Shown here piece by piece: positions 16,054 to 25,016 of a stretch of 64,000 nt of DNA. Every line of letters begins with the position of its first letter. Positions within the stretch are counted from its first letter, which is position 1. The notes beneath the pieces were generated by a model. That model ran no database searches and was not told the origin of the DNA. It saw only the letters and a list, made by a program, of their open reading frames with translations. Made by a program: the position numbers and the translations under genes. Source of the stretch: Flavihumibacter sp. UBA7668. GTDB lineage: Bacteria; Bacteroidota; Bacteroidia; Chitinophagales; Chitinophagaceae. Where the stretch lies: contig NZ_DLHM01000007.1 in the NCBI RefSeq assembly GCF_002483205.1, positions 1,133,330 to 1,197,329 of the forward strand, in the 5' to 3' direction.

Positions 16054-18765
16054 ATGATTGCCAGATTTTATCTTAGTTTCCTGCTATTACTAAGCAGTAC
16101 AGTCGTATTTTCCCAAATTTCTCTTTCGCGATTACAAACAGAAGGATTGACCAATCCTTTGGGAGTGGATCACCCACAACCCCGTTTCAGCTGGCAAATC
16201 AACAGCACGCAGAGAGGAGTGATGCAATCTGCCTACGAAATAGAAGTGAGGCAGTCTTCGCCCAAAGGCAAAATGGTTTGGCAGTCAAAAAAGCAGGTTT
16301 CGGATAGTTCAGTACTGGTGACTTACAAAGGACAGGCCCTGGAATCCGGACAGGATTATTATTGGCGCGTACGGATTTGGGATCAACAGAATAAAACAAG
16401 CAACTGGAGTAATTGGGTGTTTTGGCATACCGGTGCTTTTCAGGCTGATTTCTGGAAAGCAAAATGGATTGGTGTGGCAGCCGAAGAAGAAGGCAGGCCG
16501 AGCCCTATTTTACGCAAGGCTTTCAACCTGGGTAAGAAAAAAATTAAATCAGCCTATGCTTATATAACGTCCCTTGGAATGTATGAAGCGCAACTGAATG
16601 GCCAGCGTCTGGGTGATGCGTATCTGAGTCCCGGGTGGACCAGTTACGATAAACGACTTCAATATCAGGTATATGAGGTGAGCCGGTACCTGCAATCAGG
16701 CGATAATGCTGCAGGGGTAAGTTTGGGAAATGGCTGGTACAGAAGTTATATAGGATTTGCCGGACAGAAAGATTTTTATGGAAAAGAATTAGCCCTGTTA
16801 TTTCAATTGAAAATCACCTATACGGATGGAAGTTCTGAATGGATACTGTCTGACGAAAACTGGAAAAGTTCCACTGCAGAAATTAGATCATCCGAAATCT
16901 ACCATGGTGAAACCATTGATGCAAACAAGATGAAACCGGGCTGGGCTTCTCCGAAGTTCAATGATCAGGACTGGGCTGCTGTGAAAATAATGCCGGCTTA
17001 TTCAAAAGCATTGGTAGCAACGCAGAACGAACCAATTCGCAAAAGAGAAGTATTGCAGCCGATTAATTTTATAAGAACACCAAAGGGAGAAAAAGTGCTC
17101 GACTTTGGGCAGAATATGGTAGGCTGGGTAAAGTTGAAACTAAACGGTAATAAAGGTGATACAATTACCGTGTTGCATGCTGAAGTATTGGATAAACAGG
17201 GAAATTTTTATACGGAAAACCTGCGTTCTGCCAAACAGCAAAACCAGTTTATCCTTTCTGGTAAAGGGGATGAAATTTTTGAACCGCATTTTACTTTTCA
17301 GGGTTTTCGATATATTAAAATTGAAGGGCTGAAAGCAGATCCCAATCCCGCAGATTATACGGCTTATGTGCTTTATTCTGACATGGAAAAAACAGGAGAA
17401 TTCGAAACCTCCAATGCGTTGATTAACCAGTTGCAGAAAAATATTCAGTGGGGACAAAGGGGGAATTTTCTGGATGTTCCAACCGATTGCCCGCAGCGTG
17501 ATGAGCGACTAGGCTGGACAGGAGATGCGCAGGCTTTTTATCGCACAGCTACATTTAATTTCGGTGTACGTAGTTTTTTCGCCAAGTGGTTGAAAGATCT
17601 TGCATTGGATCAGCAGGCAAACGGAGCCGTGCCTTTCGTTATTCCAAATGTATTAGGTGATGGTGCCGTAGCATCAACCGGATGGGCTGATGCTGCCACG
17701 ATAATTCCCTGGCAGCAATGGGTGGTTTATGGAGATAAACGCACGCTGTCTGAACAATACCCCAGTATGCAGGCATGGATCGGTTACATGCAAAGCAAAA
17801 GCAGTAACTATTTATGGAATACCGGATTTCATTTTGGTGATTGGTTGTTTTACCGTCCGGATGATGATACCGATGGTCGTGCAGCCATTACAGACAAATA
17901 CCTGATTGCCCAATGTTTTTTTGCATATAGTACGCAGCTAACTTTAAATGCAGCAGAAGTGCTCGGAAAAATTGCCGATGCGGATAAGTACAGATCATTG
18001 TTGGCAGAAATCAAAAAAGCATTTTTGAAAGAATATGTTACGCCTGGTGGCCGGCTGGTTTCCTCATCGCAAACAGCATATGTCCTGGCACTGCAATTTG
18101 ATATGTTACCCGAATCCATGCGTCAGCAGGCAGCTGATCGGTTGGCAGAGAATGTAAAAAGTTATAATAATCACCTTACAACCGGGTTTTTAGGTGCTCC
18201 TTATTTATGTAAAGTGTTATCACAATTTGGGCATGAAGACCTGGCTTATTCGCTGTTGTTACAGGAAACCTATCCTTCCTGGTTATATCCGGTTAAGATG
18301 GGTGCCACTACCATTTGGGAACGCTGGGACGGTCAAAAACCTGACAGCAGTTTCCAGAATGCTGGGATGAATTCATTTAATCATTATGCTTATGGAGCAA
18401 TAGGAGAATGGATGTATCAGCATATTACAGGCATTCATGCTGATCCACAGCAACCCGGATTCAAATCAGTTATCATCCGTCCTGCTCCAGGCGGTGGATT
18501 AACGCATGCCAAAGCGAGTCTTCAGACTTCCTATGGTAAGCTGGAATCAGGTTGGAAAAAAGAAGGGGATTTGCTTGTGCTGGATCTGACTATTCCGGCA
18601 AATACAAATGCTACAGTTTATTTTAAAACAGGTACTGCCGAAAATATTCGGGAAGGTGGTTCTCCTGTTTTGGGAAGGGCGGACTTTGAATTAGGTGGTC
18701 TCGTTCAGGGCCATATTCCGCTAAGGCTTGGTTCAGGTACCTATCGGTTTGAATATAAGAATTGA
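16054..18765 (+). CDS. Alpha-L-rhamnosidase, GH78
   Basis: Exported glycosidase of about 903 residues that removes terminal alpha-L-rhamnose from glycans or glycosides. The ATG at 16054 gives a good signal peptide (FYLSFLLLLSSTVVFSQ); the upstream TTG at 16048 is unlikely. N-terminal fibronectin-like and Bac_rhamnosid_N-type domains contain YYWRVRIWD and YLSPGWTSYDKRLQYQVYEV. The (alpha/alpha)6 catalytic domain has DVPTDCPQRDERLGWTGDAQ, which in this family carries the acidic catalytic region, and GATTIWERWDG with a second key Glu. The C-terminal beta-domain (GGLTHAKASLQTSYGKLESGW) is typical. It is the first gene of the rhamnose region. Confidence 0.93.
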   Translation: MIARFYLSFLLLLSSTVVFSQISLSRLQTEGLTNPLGVDHPQPRFSWQINSTQRGVMQSAYEIEVRQSSPKGKMVWQSKKQVSDSSVLVTYKGQALESGQDYYWRVRIWDQQNKTSNWSNWVFWHTGAFQADFWKAKWIGVAAEEEGRPSPILRKAFNLGKKKIKSAYAYITSLGMYEAQLNGQRLGDAYLSPGWTSYDKRLQYQVYEVSRYLQSGDNAAGVSLGNGWYRSYIGFAGQKDFYGKELALLFQLKITYTDGSSEWILSDENWKSSTAEIRSSEIYHGETIDANKMKPGWASPKFNDQDWAAVKIMPAYSKALVATQNEPIRKREVLQPINFIRTPKGEKVLDFGQNMVGWVKLKLNGNKGDTITVLHAEVLDKQGNFYTENLRSAKQQNQFILSGKGDEIFEPHFTFQGFRYIKIEGLKADPNPADYTAYVLYSDMEKTGEFETSNALINQLQKNIQWGQRGNFLDVPTDCPQRDERLGWTGDAQAFYRTATFNFGVRSFFAKWLKDLALDQQANGAVPFVIPNVLGDGAVASTGWADAATIIPWQQWVVYGDKRTLSEQYPSMQAWIGYMQSKSSNYLWNTGFHFGDWLFYRPDDDTDGRAAITDKYLIAQCFFAYSTQLTLNAAEVLGKIADADKYRSLLAEIKKAFLKEYVTPGGRLVSSSQTAYVLALQFDMLPESMRQQAADRLAENVKSYNNHLTTGFLGAPYLCKVLSQFGHEDLAYSLLLQETYPSWLYPVKMGATTIWERWDGQKPDSSFQNAGMNSFNHYAYGAIGEWMYQHITGIHADPQQPGFKSVIIRPAPGGGLTHAKASLQTSYGKLESGWKKEGDLLVLDLTIPANTNATVYFKTGTAENIREGGSPVLGRADFELGGLVQGHIPLRLGSGTYRFEYKN

Positions 18766-18820
18766 TTGGGGTCAGCTCCTTAAGTTGAAGTATATTTAAC
18801 TATTAAACTTCAGGAGTACT

Positions 18821-20410
18821 ATGCAACGATTGATTTTGGCCCTGCTTATCCTGGTATTAGCTAACGGTCAGGCGTATTCGCAACAACAGGTCATCAAATT
18901 ATACAATGGTAAAGCACCCGGTTCAGAAACATGGAATTGGGAAGAGAAATACCTGGAGAAAACAAGCTGGCAAACACCCATTATTTACAATGTGGCCGAA
19001 CCAACACTTACTGTATATCCTGCACCGGCTGGGAATAATACCAATACGGCTGTGATTATTGCGCCAGGTGGTGGTTTCCATGCTTTATCTATTAAAAGTG
19101 AAGGAACGGATGTGGCAAAATGGCTGAACAGCAAAGGGGTTACTGCTTTTATTTTAAAATATCGGCTGGTAAAAAGTTTAACGGAAGAACCAACCATAGA
19201 AATGGGGCAGGCGATATCCGGCAATGGCACAGAAAAATACGACTACAAAATGGTGGTGCCGATGACTATGCAGGATGGACTAAAAGCGGTTGAATATGTT
19301 CGCCAGCATGCCGATGAATTTAAGATTGCAAAAAATAGAATCGGGTTTATGGGATTTTCAGCAGGCGGACATGTAACAATGTCAGTAGCATATAATTCAA
19401 CGGAGATAAATCGCCCTGATTTTATTGTTCCCGTTTATGCGTATACCGGAAATATGCCGGGCAGCAGTACTGTACCATCCGCTAAAATGCCGGCTTTTAT
19501 TGTTGCTGCCACCAATGATAACCTGAATCTTGCGTCGCATAGTGTAGAAGTTTATAACAAATGGATGGCTGCTAAACAGCCTGCAGAATTGCACATGTAT
19601 GAAACCGGAGGACATGGATTTGGAATGCGTACCCAAGGGCTGCATACGGATACCTGGATTGAGCGGGTTGGTGACTGGATGGCGGAGCATGGCTGGTTAT
19701 GGCCGTTGAATCCAACCGGTTGGAAAGCAAACACAGATTATAAAGGTTGGAAAAAACACAGTATGGAACAGGAAGAACTGAATCGAAAAGACTGGGCAAA
19801 TTTTCGCAAATATGCGAAGGAGAATGAATCACTGGGAATGTTGAAACAGGGAGAAAAAAGAATTGTGTTCATGGGGAATTCCATTACGGAAGGTTGGAAA
19901 AACAGCCGGCCTGCATTTTTTTCAGGTCGCCCTTATATTAATCGGGGTATAAGCGGACAAACAACACCGCAGATGTTGTTGCGTTTCAAACCGGATGTGG
20001 TTAATTTGAAACCGGCCGTTGTGGTAATTCTTGCCGGCATCAATGATATTGCAGGAAATACAGGACCAATGACAATTGAACAGAGCTTTGATAATATTGT
20101 ATCTATGGCAGAAATTGCGAAAGTAAATAATATAAAAGTGGTACTCTGTTCTGTATTACCAGCGTATGATTTTCCCTGGAGTCCGGGTATGGAACCGGCC
20201 CGTAAAGTGGTTGCCCTTAATGCATTGTTGAAAGCCTATGCACAAAAAAACCAGTTGGTATATGTAGATTATTTTACTGCCATGGCAGATGAACGAAAGG
20301 GATTACCTGCTGATCTTGCAGGTGATGGTATTCATCCAACAGAGGCAGGTTATAAAATCATGGAGCCATTGGTTGAAAAAGGAATTGCTGACGCATTGAA
20401 GAAAAAATAA
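18821..20410 (+). CDS. Two-domain esterase: alpha/beta hydrolase plus SGNH hydrolase
   Basis: Exported 529-residue protein with signal peptide (ILALLILVLANGQAYSQ). Domain 1, about residues 60-285, is an alpha/beta hydrolase of the acetyl-xylan esterase-like kind: oxyanion segment APGGGFHAL, nucleophile Ser180 in GFSAGG, and His in GGHGFGM. Domain 2, about 340-525, is a GDSL/SGNH hydrolase: FMGNSITEGW, the block with GISGQTT, ILAGINDIAGN, and the catalytic Asp/His in GDGIHPTEAGY. Both types commonly deacetylate plant polysaccharides. Next to a GH78 enzyme this suggests removal of acetyl groups from rhamnose-rich pectin or exopolysaccharide. A CAGGAG sequence is seen 5 bases before the ATG. It ends immediately next to the stop of the convergent regulator gene. 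Confidence 0.87.
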   Translation: MQRLILALLILVLANGQAYSQQQVIKLYNGKAPGSETWNWEEKYLEKTSWQTPIIYNVAEPTLTVYPAPAGNNTNTAVIIAPGGGFHALSIKSEGTDVAKWLNSKGVTAFILKYRLVKSLTEEPTIEMGQAISGNGTEKYDYKMVVPMTMQDGLKAVEYVRQHADEFKIAKNRIGFMGFSAGGHVTMSVAYNSTEINRPDFIVPVYAYTGNMPGSSTVPSAKMPAFIVAATNDNLNLASHSVEVYNKWMAAKQPAELHMYETGGHGFGMRTQGLHTDTWIERVGDWMAEHGWLWPLNPTGWKANTDYKGWKKHSMEQEELNRKDWANFRKYAKENESLGMLKQGEKRIVFMGNSITEGWKNSRPAFFSGRPYINRGISGQTTPQMLLRFKPDVVNLKPAVVVILAGINDIAGNTGPMTIEQSFDNIVSMAEIAKVNNIKVVLCSVLPAYDFPWSPGMEPARKVVALNALLKAYAQKNQLVYVDYFTAMADERKGLPADLAGDGIHPTEAGYKIMEPLVEKGIADALKKK

Positions 20411-21442
20411 TCAGAGCGAAGGCCGAAGGTTTAACCTAAATGGAACTTCCAGTTCCTGCAGATGATTTTCCAGAATCATGCGGGCAGTTGCCTCACCCAT
20501 TTCCTTAAAATCAGTAGAGATGGTAGTTATGCCGTTCAGGATAAAACGCTTAAGTGGTGTTTCATTGTAGGAGATTATACCCACTTCATTTCCGGGCTGG
20601 TATTGCATCAGTTGTATTTTATCCAATAATACAACCAGGTCTTCTTCCATCAGGTTGATAAAAACTTCCCCTGTCCCTATGGGTTCTTCTTCGATATTTG
20701 GTACAACTTTATACTGGAACGCATATTCTCTGCAAAAGCTGTAAAAACCTTTCAGAATTTCCTCAGGAAAATAAGTATAGGAAGGAAAAATGATTTTCAG
20801 GGTATCGTATCGTTGCAATGCAGGAAGCGCATTTTCCAATGCGGAAAAAATATCACGCTCAAAATTTTCATAAACCGCTCCAAATGGACGGGTGATACCG
20901 GCAATTTTTTTATCGAGCAGGATTAACTGGGCGTTTTCGATTGCATTGATTTCCTGATAGGCCAGCTCACCGCCTTCGAGGAAATGGGGTATAATAACAT
21001 AATGCGTATAATCATTTTTGCAGTTTTGAAGTAATTGTTTGAACAACCCGTAATCGTTATTGTAGATATAAAAATCAATGGCAGCTTTTTCTCCAAGTAT
21101 TGCTACCAGGGAGTCATAAATTATTTTCTTATGTGCACTTAGTTTATTGAATAGGAGAAAGACCCGGATCGATTGCCTGAAATCTGTTTTGATTACAAAA
21201 TAACCTTTACCAGGAACAGATCCTATTATGCCCAGTTGTTTTAGATGCCGGTAGGCTTTCTCCGCTGTATCACGGGAAATGTCCAGCTCATAACTGAGCT
21301 CATTAATGGATGGGAGTGGATAATCTGTAGTGATACCACCAGATTCAACAGCTTTTAAAAGAGAGCTGATTAGTTGTTGGTATTTGGGTGTAACTGATCG
21401 ATCATCTATTCTGATATAACGATAAATATTATCTGTATGCAT
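20411..21442 (-). CDS. GntR-family transcriptional regulator with periplasmic-binding-like sensor domain
   Basis: A 343-residue regulator. The N-terminal winged helix (residues 1-75: SVTPKYQQLISSLLKAVESG, LPSINELSYELDISRDTAEKAYRHL, GKGYFV) is GntR type. The rest resembles the LacI/ribose-binding-protein fold used to sense sugars (IVPHFLEGGELAYQEI, LILLDKKI, VGIISYNETPLKRFI, ATARMILENHL). The start chosen is the ATG at 21442; a longer frame reaches 21502 but the added residues run through the promoter region. It is divergent from the dehydrogenase-TonB receptor genes and convergent with the esterase, so it is the likely controller of the rhamnose region. Its inducer is inferred, not shown. Confidence 0.85.
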   Translation of the reverse strand: MHTDNIYRYIRIDDRSVTPKYQQLISSLLKAVESGGITTDYPLPSINELSYELDISRDTAEKAYRHLKQLGIIGSVPGKGYFVIKTDFRQSIRVFLLFNKLSAHKKIIYDSLVAILGEKAAIDFYIYNNDYGLFKQLLQNCKNDYTHYVIIPHFLEGGELAYQEINAIENAQLILLDKKIAGITRPFGAVYENFERDIFSALENALPALQRYDTLKIIFPSYTYFPEEILKGFYSFCREYAFQYKVVPNIEEEPIGTGEVFINLMEEDLVVLLDKIQLMQYQPGNEVGIISYNETPLKRFILNGITTISTDFKEMGEATARMILENHLQELEVPFRLNLRPSL

Positions 21443-21510
21443 GTTTATTATTGCTAAACTTAAAATGTACGGAAATTGAGGTAAAAAAATAGCATTTTTC
21501 ACATAGATAG

Positions 21511-21522
21511 TATTACGTAATA
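21511..21522. promoter_or_regulatory. Perfect 12-bp palindrome, candidate operator of the GntR-type regulator
   Basis: TATTACGTAATA lies between the divergent regulator gene (start 21442) and the large lipoprotein gene (start 21564). It is a perfect palindrome of a size suited to a dimeric winged-helix regulator. I did not find an identical copy before rhaT or lutA. Confidence 0.45.
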
Positions 21523-21563
21523 AACCATCTATTCGGTAGCTTTAACAAATTTAATTGTTTAAC

Positions 21564-24500
21564 ATGCAACGATTCTCTGTCTGGCTGCTGGTTTTGGTAA
21601 TCTTTAGTGCACTTCTTTTTTCCTCCTGTGGTAACAGATCGGGAAAACCCAGAATTCTGGTTTTCAGTAAAACTGCTGGCTATTATCATAATTCTATTCC
21701 GGAAGGTATGGCTGCCATTCAGCAGTTGGGAAGGGAGAACGGGTTTGATGTGGATACTACCCGCGATGCGGCTTATTTTAATCAGGACAGTCTCGATAAA
21801 TATGCTGCCGTTGTTTTTTTAAGTACAACAGGTGATGTACTGAATCAGTATGAAGAGGCGGCATTTGAACGATATATCCAGGCCGGAGGAGGATTTGTAG
21901 GGGTACATGCTGCTGCTGATACCGAATACGATTGGGGATGGTATGGACGAATGGTAGGAGGCTATTTCCTGGATCATCCCGGAATTACCGATACATTTCC
22001 GAATGTGCAGGAAGGCGTTTTAAAAATAAAAGACAAGCAGCATGGAGCTACCAAGCACTTACCGGCTGATTGGAAAAGAACGGATGAATTTTACAGTTAT
22101 AAAAAAATGAACGATGCGGTATCGGTATTAATGACTATAGATGAAAAATCCTATAATGGTGGTAAAAATGGCGATAATCATCCAATGTCCTGGTACCATG
22201 AATACGATGGTGGCAGGGCTTTTTATACCGCCCTTGGACATACCAAAGAATCCTATTCGGAAGCCAATTTCCTTCAGCACTTGCTGGGTGGAATTCAATA
22301 TGCTATAGGAAAGAACAAAAAACTGGATTATTCCAAAGCAAAAACAGCACTGGTTCCTGATGAGGATCGATTTACGAAAACCATGCTGGTGAATGCAACT
22401 TTTTTTGAGCCAACTGAATTAACGGTGTTGCCAAATCTGGATATACTGGTTGCTCAAAGACGTGGTGAAATTCTTTACTATAAATCAGGTGACTCTACTG
22501 TTAAACAGGCCCTGTTTTTAAATGCTTATTGGAAAACAGAAACGCCGGGAGTAAATGCAGAAGAAGGTGTTTTGGGGATGCAGGCTGATCCAAATTTTGC
22601 GAAGAATAAACAGGTATTTATTTTTTATAGTCCCGCTGAGGCTTCCGTGAATCGATTGTCCCGATTCACATTTGAAAAAGACACTCTTTTGAATGAAAAA
22701 GTGATACTGGAATTTCATTCCGACCGGAATATCTGTTGTCATACCGGAGGTTCCATTGCCTTTGATAAAGATGGTTTATTATATGTTTCAACCGGTGATA
22801 ATTCCACTCCATTTGATGAGCCGAAACAGGCTTATGTGAGTCATGGTTATGCGCCACTGGATGACCGCCCCGGGCATCAGCAATATGATGCGAGACGCAC
22901 ATCCGGAAATGCAAATGATTTGCGTGGGAAAATTTTGCGGATTCGTGTAAAAGAGGATGGTAGTTATGAAATCCCGGATGGTAACCTGTATCCCAAAGGT
23001 ACTGCTGGTACAAGACCGGAAATATATGTACAGGGGAATCGTAATCCTTACCGGATTTCGGTAGATCAAAAAACGGGTTATCTGTATTGGGGTGAAGTAG
23101 GTCCGGATGCCAATGTGGACAGTTTCGGAACAAGGGGGCCAAGAGGTTACGATGAAGTGAACCAGGCGCGTACAGCAGGTCATTTCGGATGGCCTTATTT
23201 CATTGCAGACAATAAGCCTTATCACGTGTATGATTATGCGACCGGGGTAAGCGGTGAGCTGTTTGATGTAAACAAGCCGATCAATACATCTCGAAATAAT
23301 ACGGGCATTCAGGAACTGCCGCAACCAAAGTCTGCATTTATCTGGTATCCATACGGGGCATCTGCTGAATTCCCCCAGGTTAAAACTGGCGGAAGAAATG
23401 CGATGGCCGGTCCGGTATATTATACGGATCGATTCCCGGCGGAAACAAGATTACCTGAATATTATAATGGGAAACTGATCATTTATGATTGGATAAGAGG
23501 TTGGGTGAAAGCGGTGACGATGTTGCCGAATGGTGACTTTGATAAAATGGAACCCTTTATGGAGAACACCAAGTTCAATAGTATGATTGATCTGGAACTT
23601 GGTCCGGATGGAAAATTGTATTTCATTGAATATGGTAGTGGCTGGTTCAGCAAGAACCCCGATGCAGGCTTGGGAAGAATTGATTATAATGGAGGTAATC
23701 GCGCTCCTAAGGTTGGCGCAGTAACGCTTGATAAAACCTCCGGAAAATTACCACTTACAGTAACGGCCTCTGTGGAAGCAAAAGATCCGGAAAAGGACAA
23801 GATGAATTATAAATGGAATCTTGGTAATGGGGTTACTAAAGAAACTGTTGAGCCAAGGATTACTTATACCTATGAAAAGGCGGGAGATTATGGAATATCA
23901 GTAGAAGTAAGTGATGCTTCGAAGCTGACCGGAAAATCTGCAGTGGCTTACTTATATGCCGGAAATATAGCACCTGAACTAAGCATCCGTGTAAAAGGGA
24001 ATCAGCGTTTTTATTTCCCGGGCATTCCGGTTGAATATAGTGTTTCAGTAAGGGATGCAGATGATCCGGCAGCTGGTTCTGATCCGGCTGATTTATTTGT
24101 TTCGGCTGATTATGTGGAAGGCTATGATAAGGCCGGTTCCAACCTGGGTCATCAGGTAGTTTCGGATGTTATTATTGGTAAAAGTCTGGTTCAATCACTT
24201 GATTGTAAATCCTGTCACAAGGAAGCCGAAAAATCAATTGGTCCGGCTTATTTTGATGTGGCAAAAAAATACGCAGGACAGGCAGATGCGGTGAGTTATC
24301 TCACTAATAAAATGATTAAAGGGGGAGCCGGAGTTTGGGGTGAGGTCGCAATGCCTGCTCATCCGGATTTGAAAGCGGATGAAGCGAGAAAAATAGTTAA
24401 CTGGATTCAGTCTTTAAGTGGCACTAATAAACAGAAATCATTGCCTGCAACAGGAAGTTTGCAACCTACGCTTAATAAGCCGGTTAAACCGAATGGTTCC

Positions 24501-24998
24501 CTCGTGATTTCTGCTACCTACAGTGATAAAGGCGGTCCGGGTTTGAAATCCTTATCCACCTCCACGGCAATTTCGTTGAGGAACCCAACCCTTGATTTTA
24601 CGGAGGCAATGGACCTGAAGGATTATTCAATGATGAATTACAACGGAATGAATCTGATGATAGTTCCAAACAGTCCGGGACATTTTGCAATTCCTGAAAT
24701 TGATCTTACAGGTGTTTCGGGAATTCAGGTAATGGCTGGCTGGCAGGAAGCACCAAAAGAGGCTATTGCATTTGAAGTACGGTTAGATGCACCGGATGGG
24801 AAATTTTTGGGAACGCTGACACTTGGTACAAATCATCCAGCCGTTAAACCCGGTGCTGTTGGAGGTACAATGCTCAGTAGCACTTTGGAGCAGGTAACAG
24901 ATGGCAAAATGCATAAATTATATATTGTAAGCAAGCCAACCGGGGCAGGAGCCTTCTCTACGGTTGCATTGCAATCGGTTATATTAAACGGAAAATAA
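21564..24998 (+). CDS. Multidomain lipoprotein: ThuA, PQQ-type sugar dehydrogenase, PKD, cytochrome c, C-terminal beta domain
   Basis: A 1144-residue protein. The ATG at 21564 gives a lipoprotein signal ending SALLFSSCG; the TTG at 21555 is less likely. Domains in order: ThuA-like (about 30-250: ILVFSKTAGYYHNSIPEGM, GGFVGVHAAADTEYDW, MSWYHEYDGGRAFYTALGH); glucose/sorbosone dehydrogenase-like six-blade propeller (about 275-715: GVLGMQADPNFAKNKQVFI, LYVSTGDNSTPFDEP, GNRNPYRISVDQKTGYLYWGEVGPD, LYFIEYGSGW); PKD (about 725-800); monohaem cytochrome c with CKSCH (Cys881, Cys884, His885) and a Met930 ligand candidate (VAMPAH); and a C-terminal carbohydrate-binding-like beta domain. It may oxidise sugars outside the cytoplasm and pass electrons through its own haem. 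It is followed after 18 bases by the TonB-dependent receptor. Confidence 0.85.
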   Translation: MQRFSVWLLVLVIFSALLFSSCGNRSGKPRILVFSKTAGYYHNSIPEGMAAIQQLGRENGFDVDTTRDAAYFNQDSLDKYAAVVFLSTTGDVLNQYEEAAFERYIQAGGGFVGVHAAADTEYDWGWYGRMVGGYFLDHPGITDTFPNVQEGVLKIKDKQHGATKHLPADWKRTDEFYSYKKMNDAVSVLMTIDEKSYNGGKNGDNHPMSWYHEYDGGRAFYTALGHTKESYSEANFLQHLLGGIQYAIGKNKKLDYSKAKTALVPDEDRFTKTMLVNATFFEPTELTVLPNLDILVAQRRGEILYYKSGDSTVKQALFLNAYWKTETPGVNAEEGVLGMQADPNFAKNKQVFIFYSPAEASVNRLSRFTFEKDTLLNEKVILEFHSDRNICCHTGGSIAFDKDGLLYVSTGDNSTPFDEPKQAYVSHGYAPLDDRPGHQQYDARRTSGNANDLRGKILRIRVKEDGSYEIPDGNLYPKGTAGTRPEIYVQGNRNPYRISVDQKTGYLYWGEVGPDANVDSFGTRGPRGYDEVNQARTAGHFGWPYFIADNKPYHVYDYATGVSGELFDVNKPINTSRNNTGIQELPQPKSAFIWYPYGASAEFPQVKTGGRNAMAGPVYYTDRFPAETRLPEYYNGKLIIYDWIRGWVKAVTMLPNGDFDKMEPFMENTKFNSMIDLELGPDGKLYFIEYGSGWFSKNPDAGLGRIDYNGGNRAPKVGAVTLDKTSGKLPLTVTASVEAKDPEKDKMNYKWNLGNGVTKETVEPRITYTYEKAGDYGISVEVSDASKLTGKSAVAYLYAGNIAPELSIRVKGNQRFYFPGIPVEYSVSVRDADDPAAGSDPADLFVSADYVEGYDKAGSNLGHQVVSDVIIGKSLVQSLDCKSCHKEAEKSIGPAYFDVAKKYAGQADAVSYLTNKMIKGGAGVWGEVAMPAHPDLKADEARKIVNWIQSLSGTNKQKSLPATGSLQPTLNKPVKPNGSLVISATYSDKGGPGLKSLSTSTAISLRNPTLDFTEAMDLKDYSMMNYNGMNLMIVPNSPGHFAIPEIDLTGVSGIQVMAGWQEAPKEAIAFEVRLDAPDGKFLGTLTLGTNHPAVKPGAVGGTMLSSTLEQVTDGKMHKLYIVSKPTGAGAFSTVALQSVILNGK

Positions 24999-25016
24999 AT
25001 TTCAGATTGGATACGT

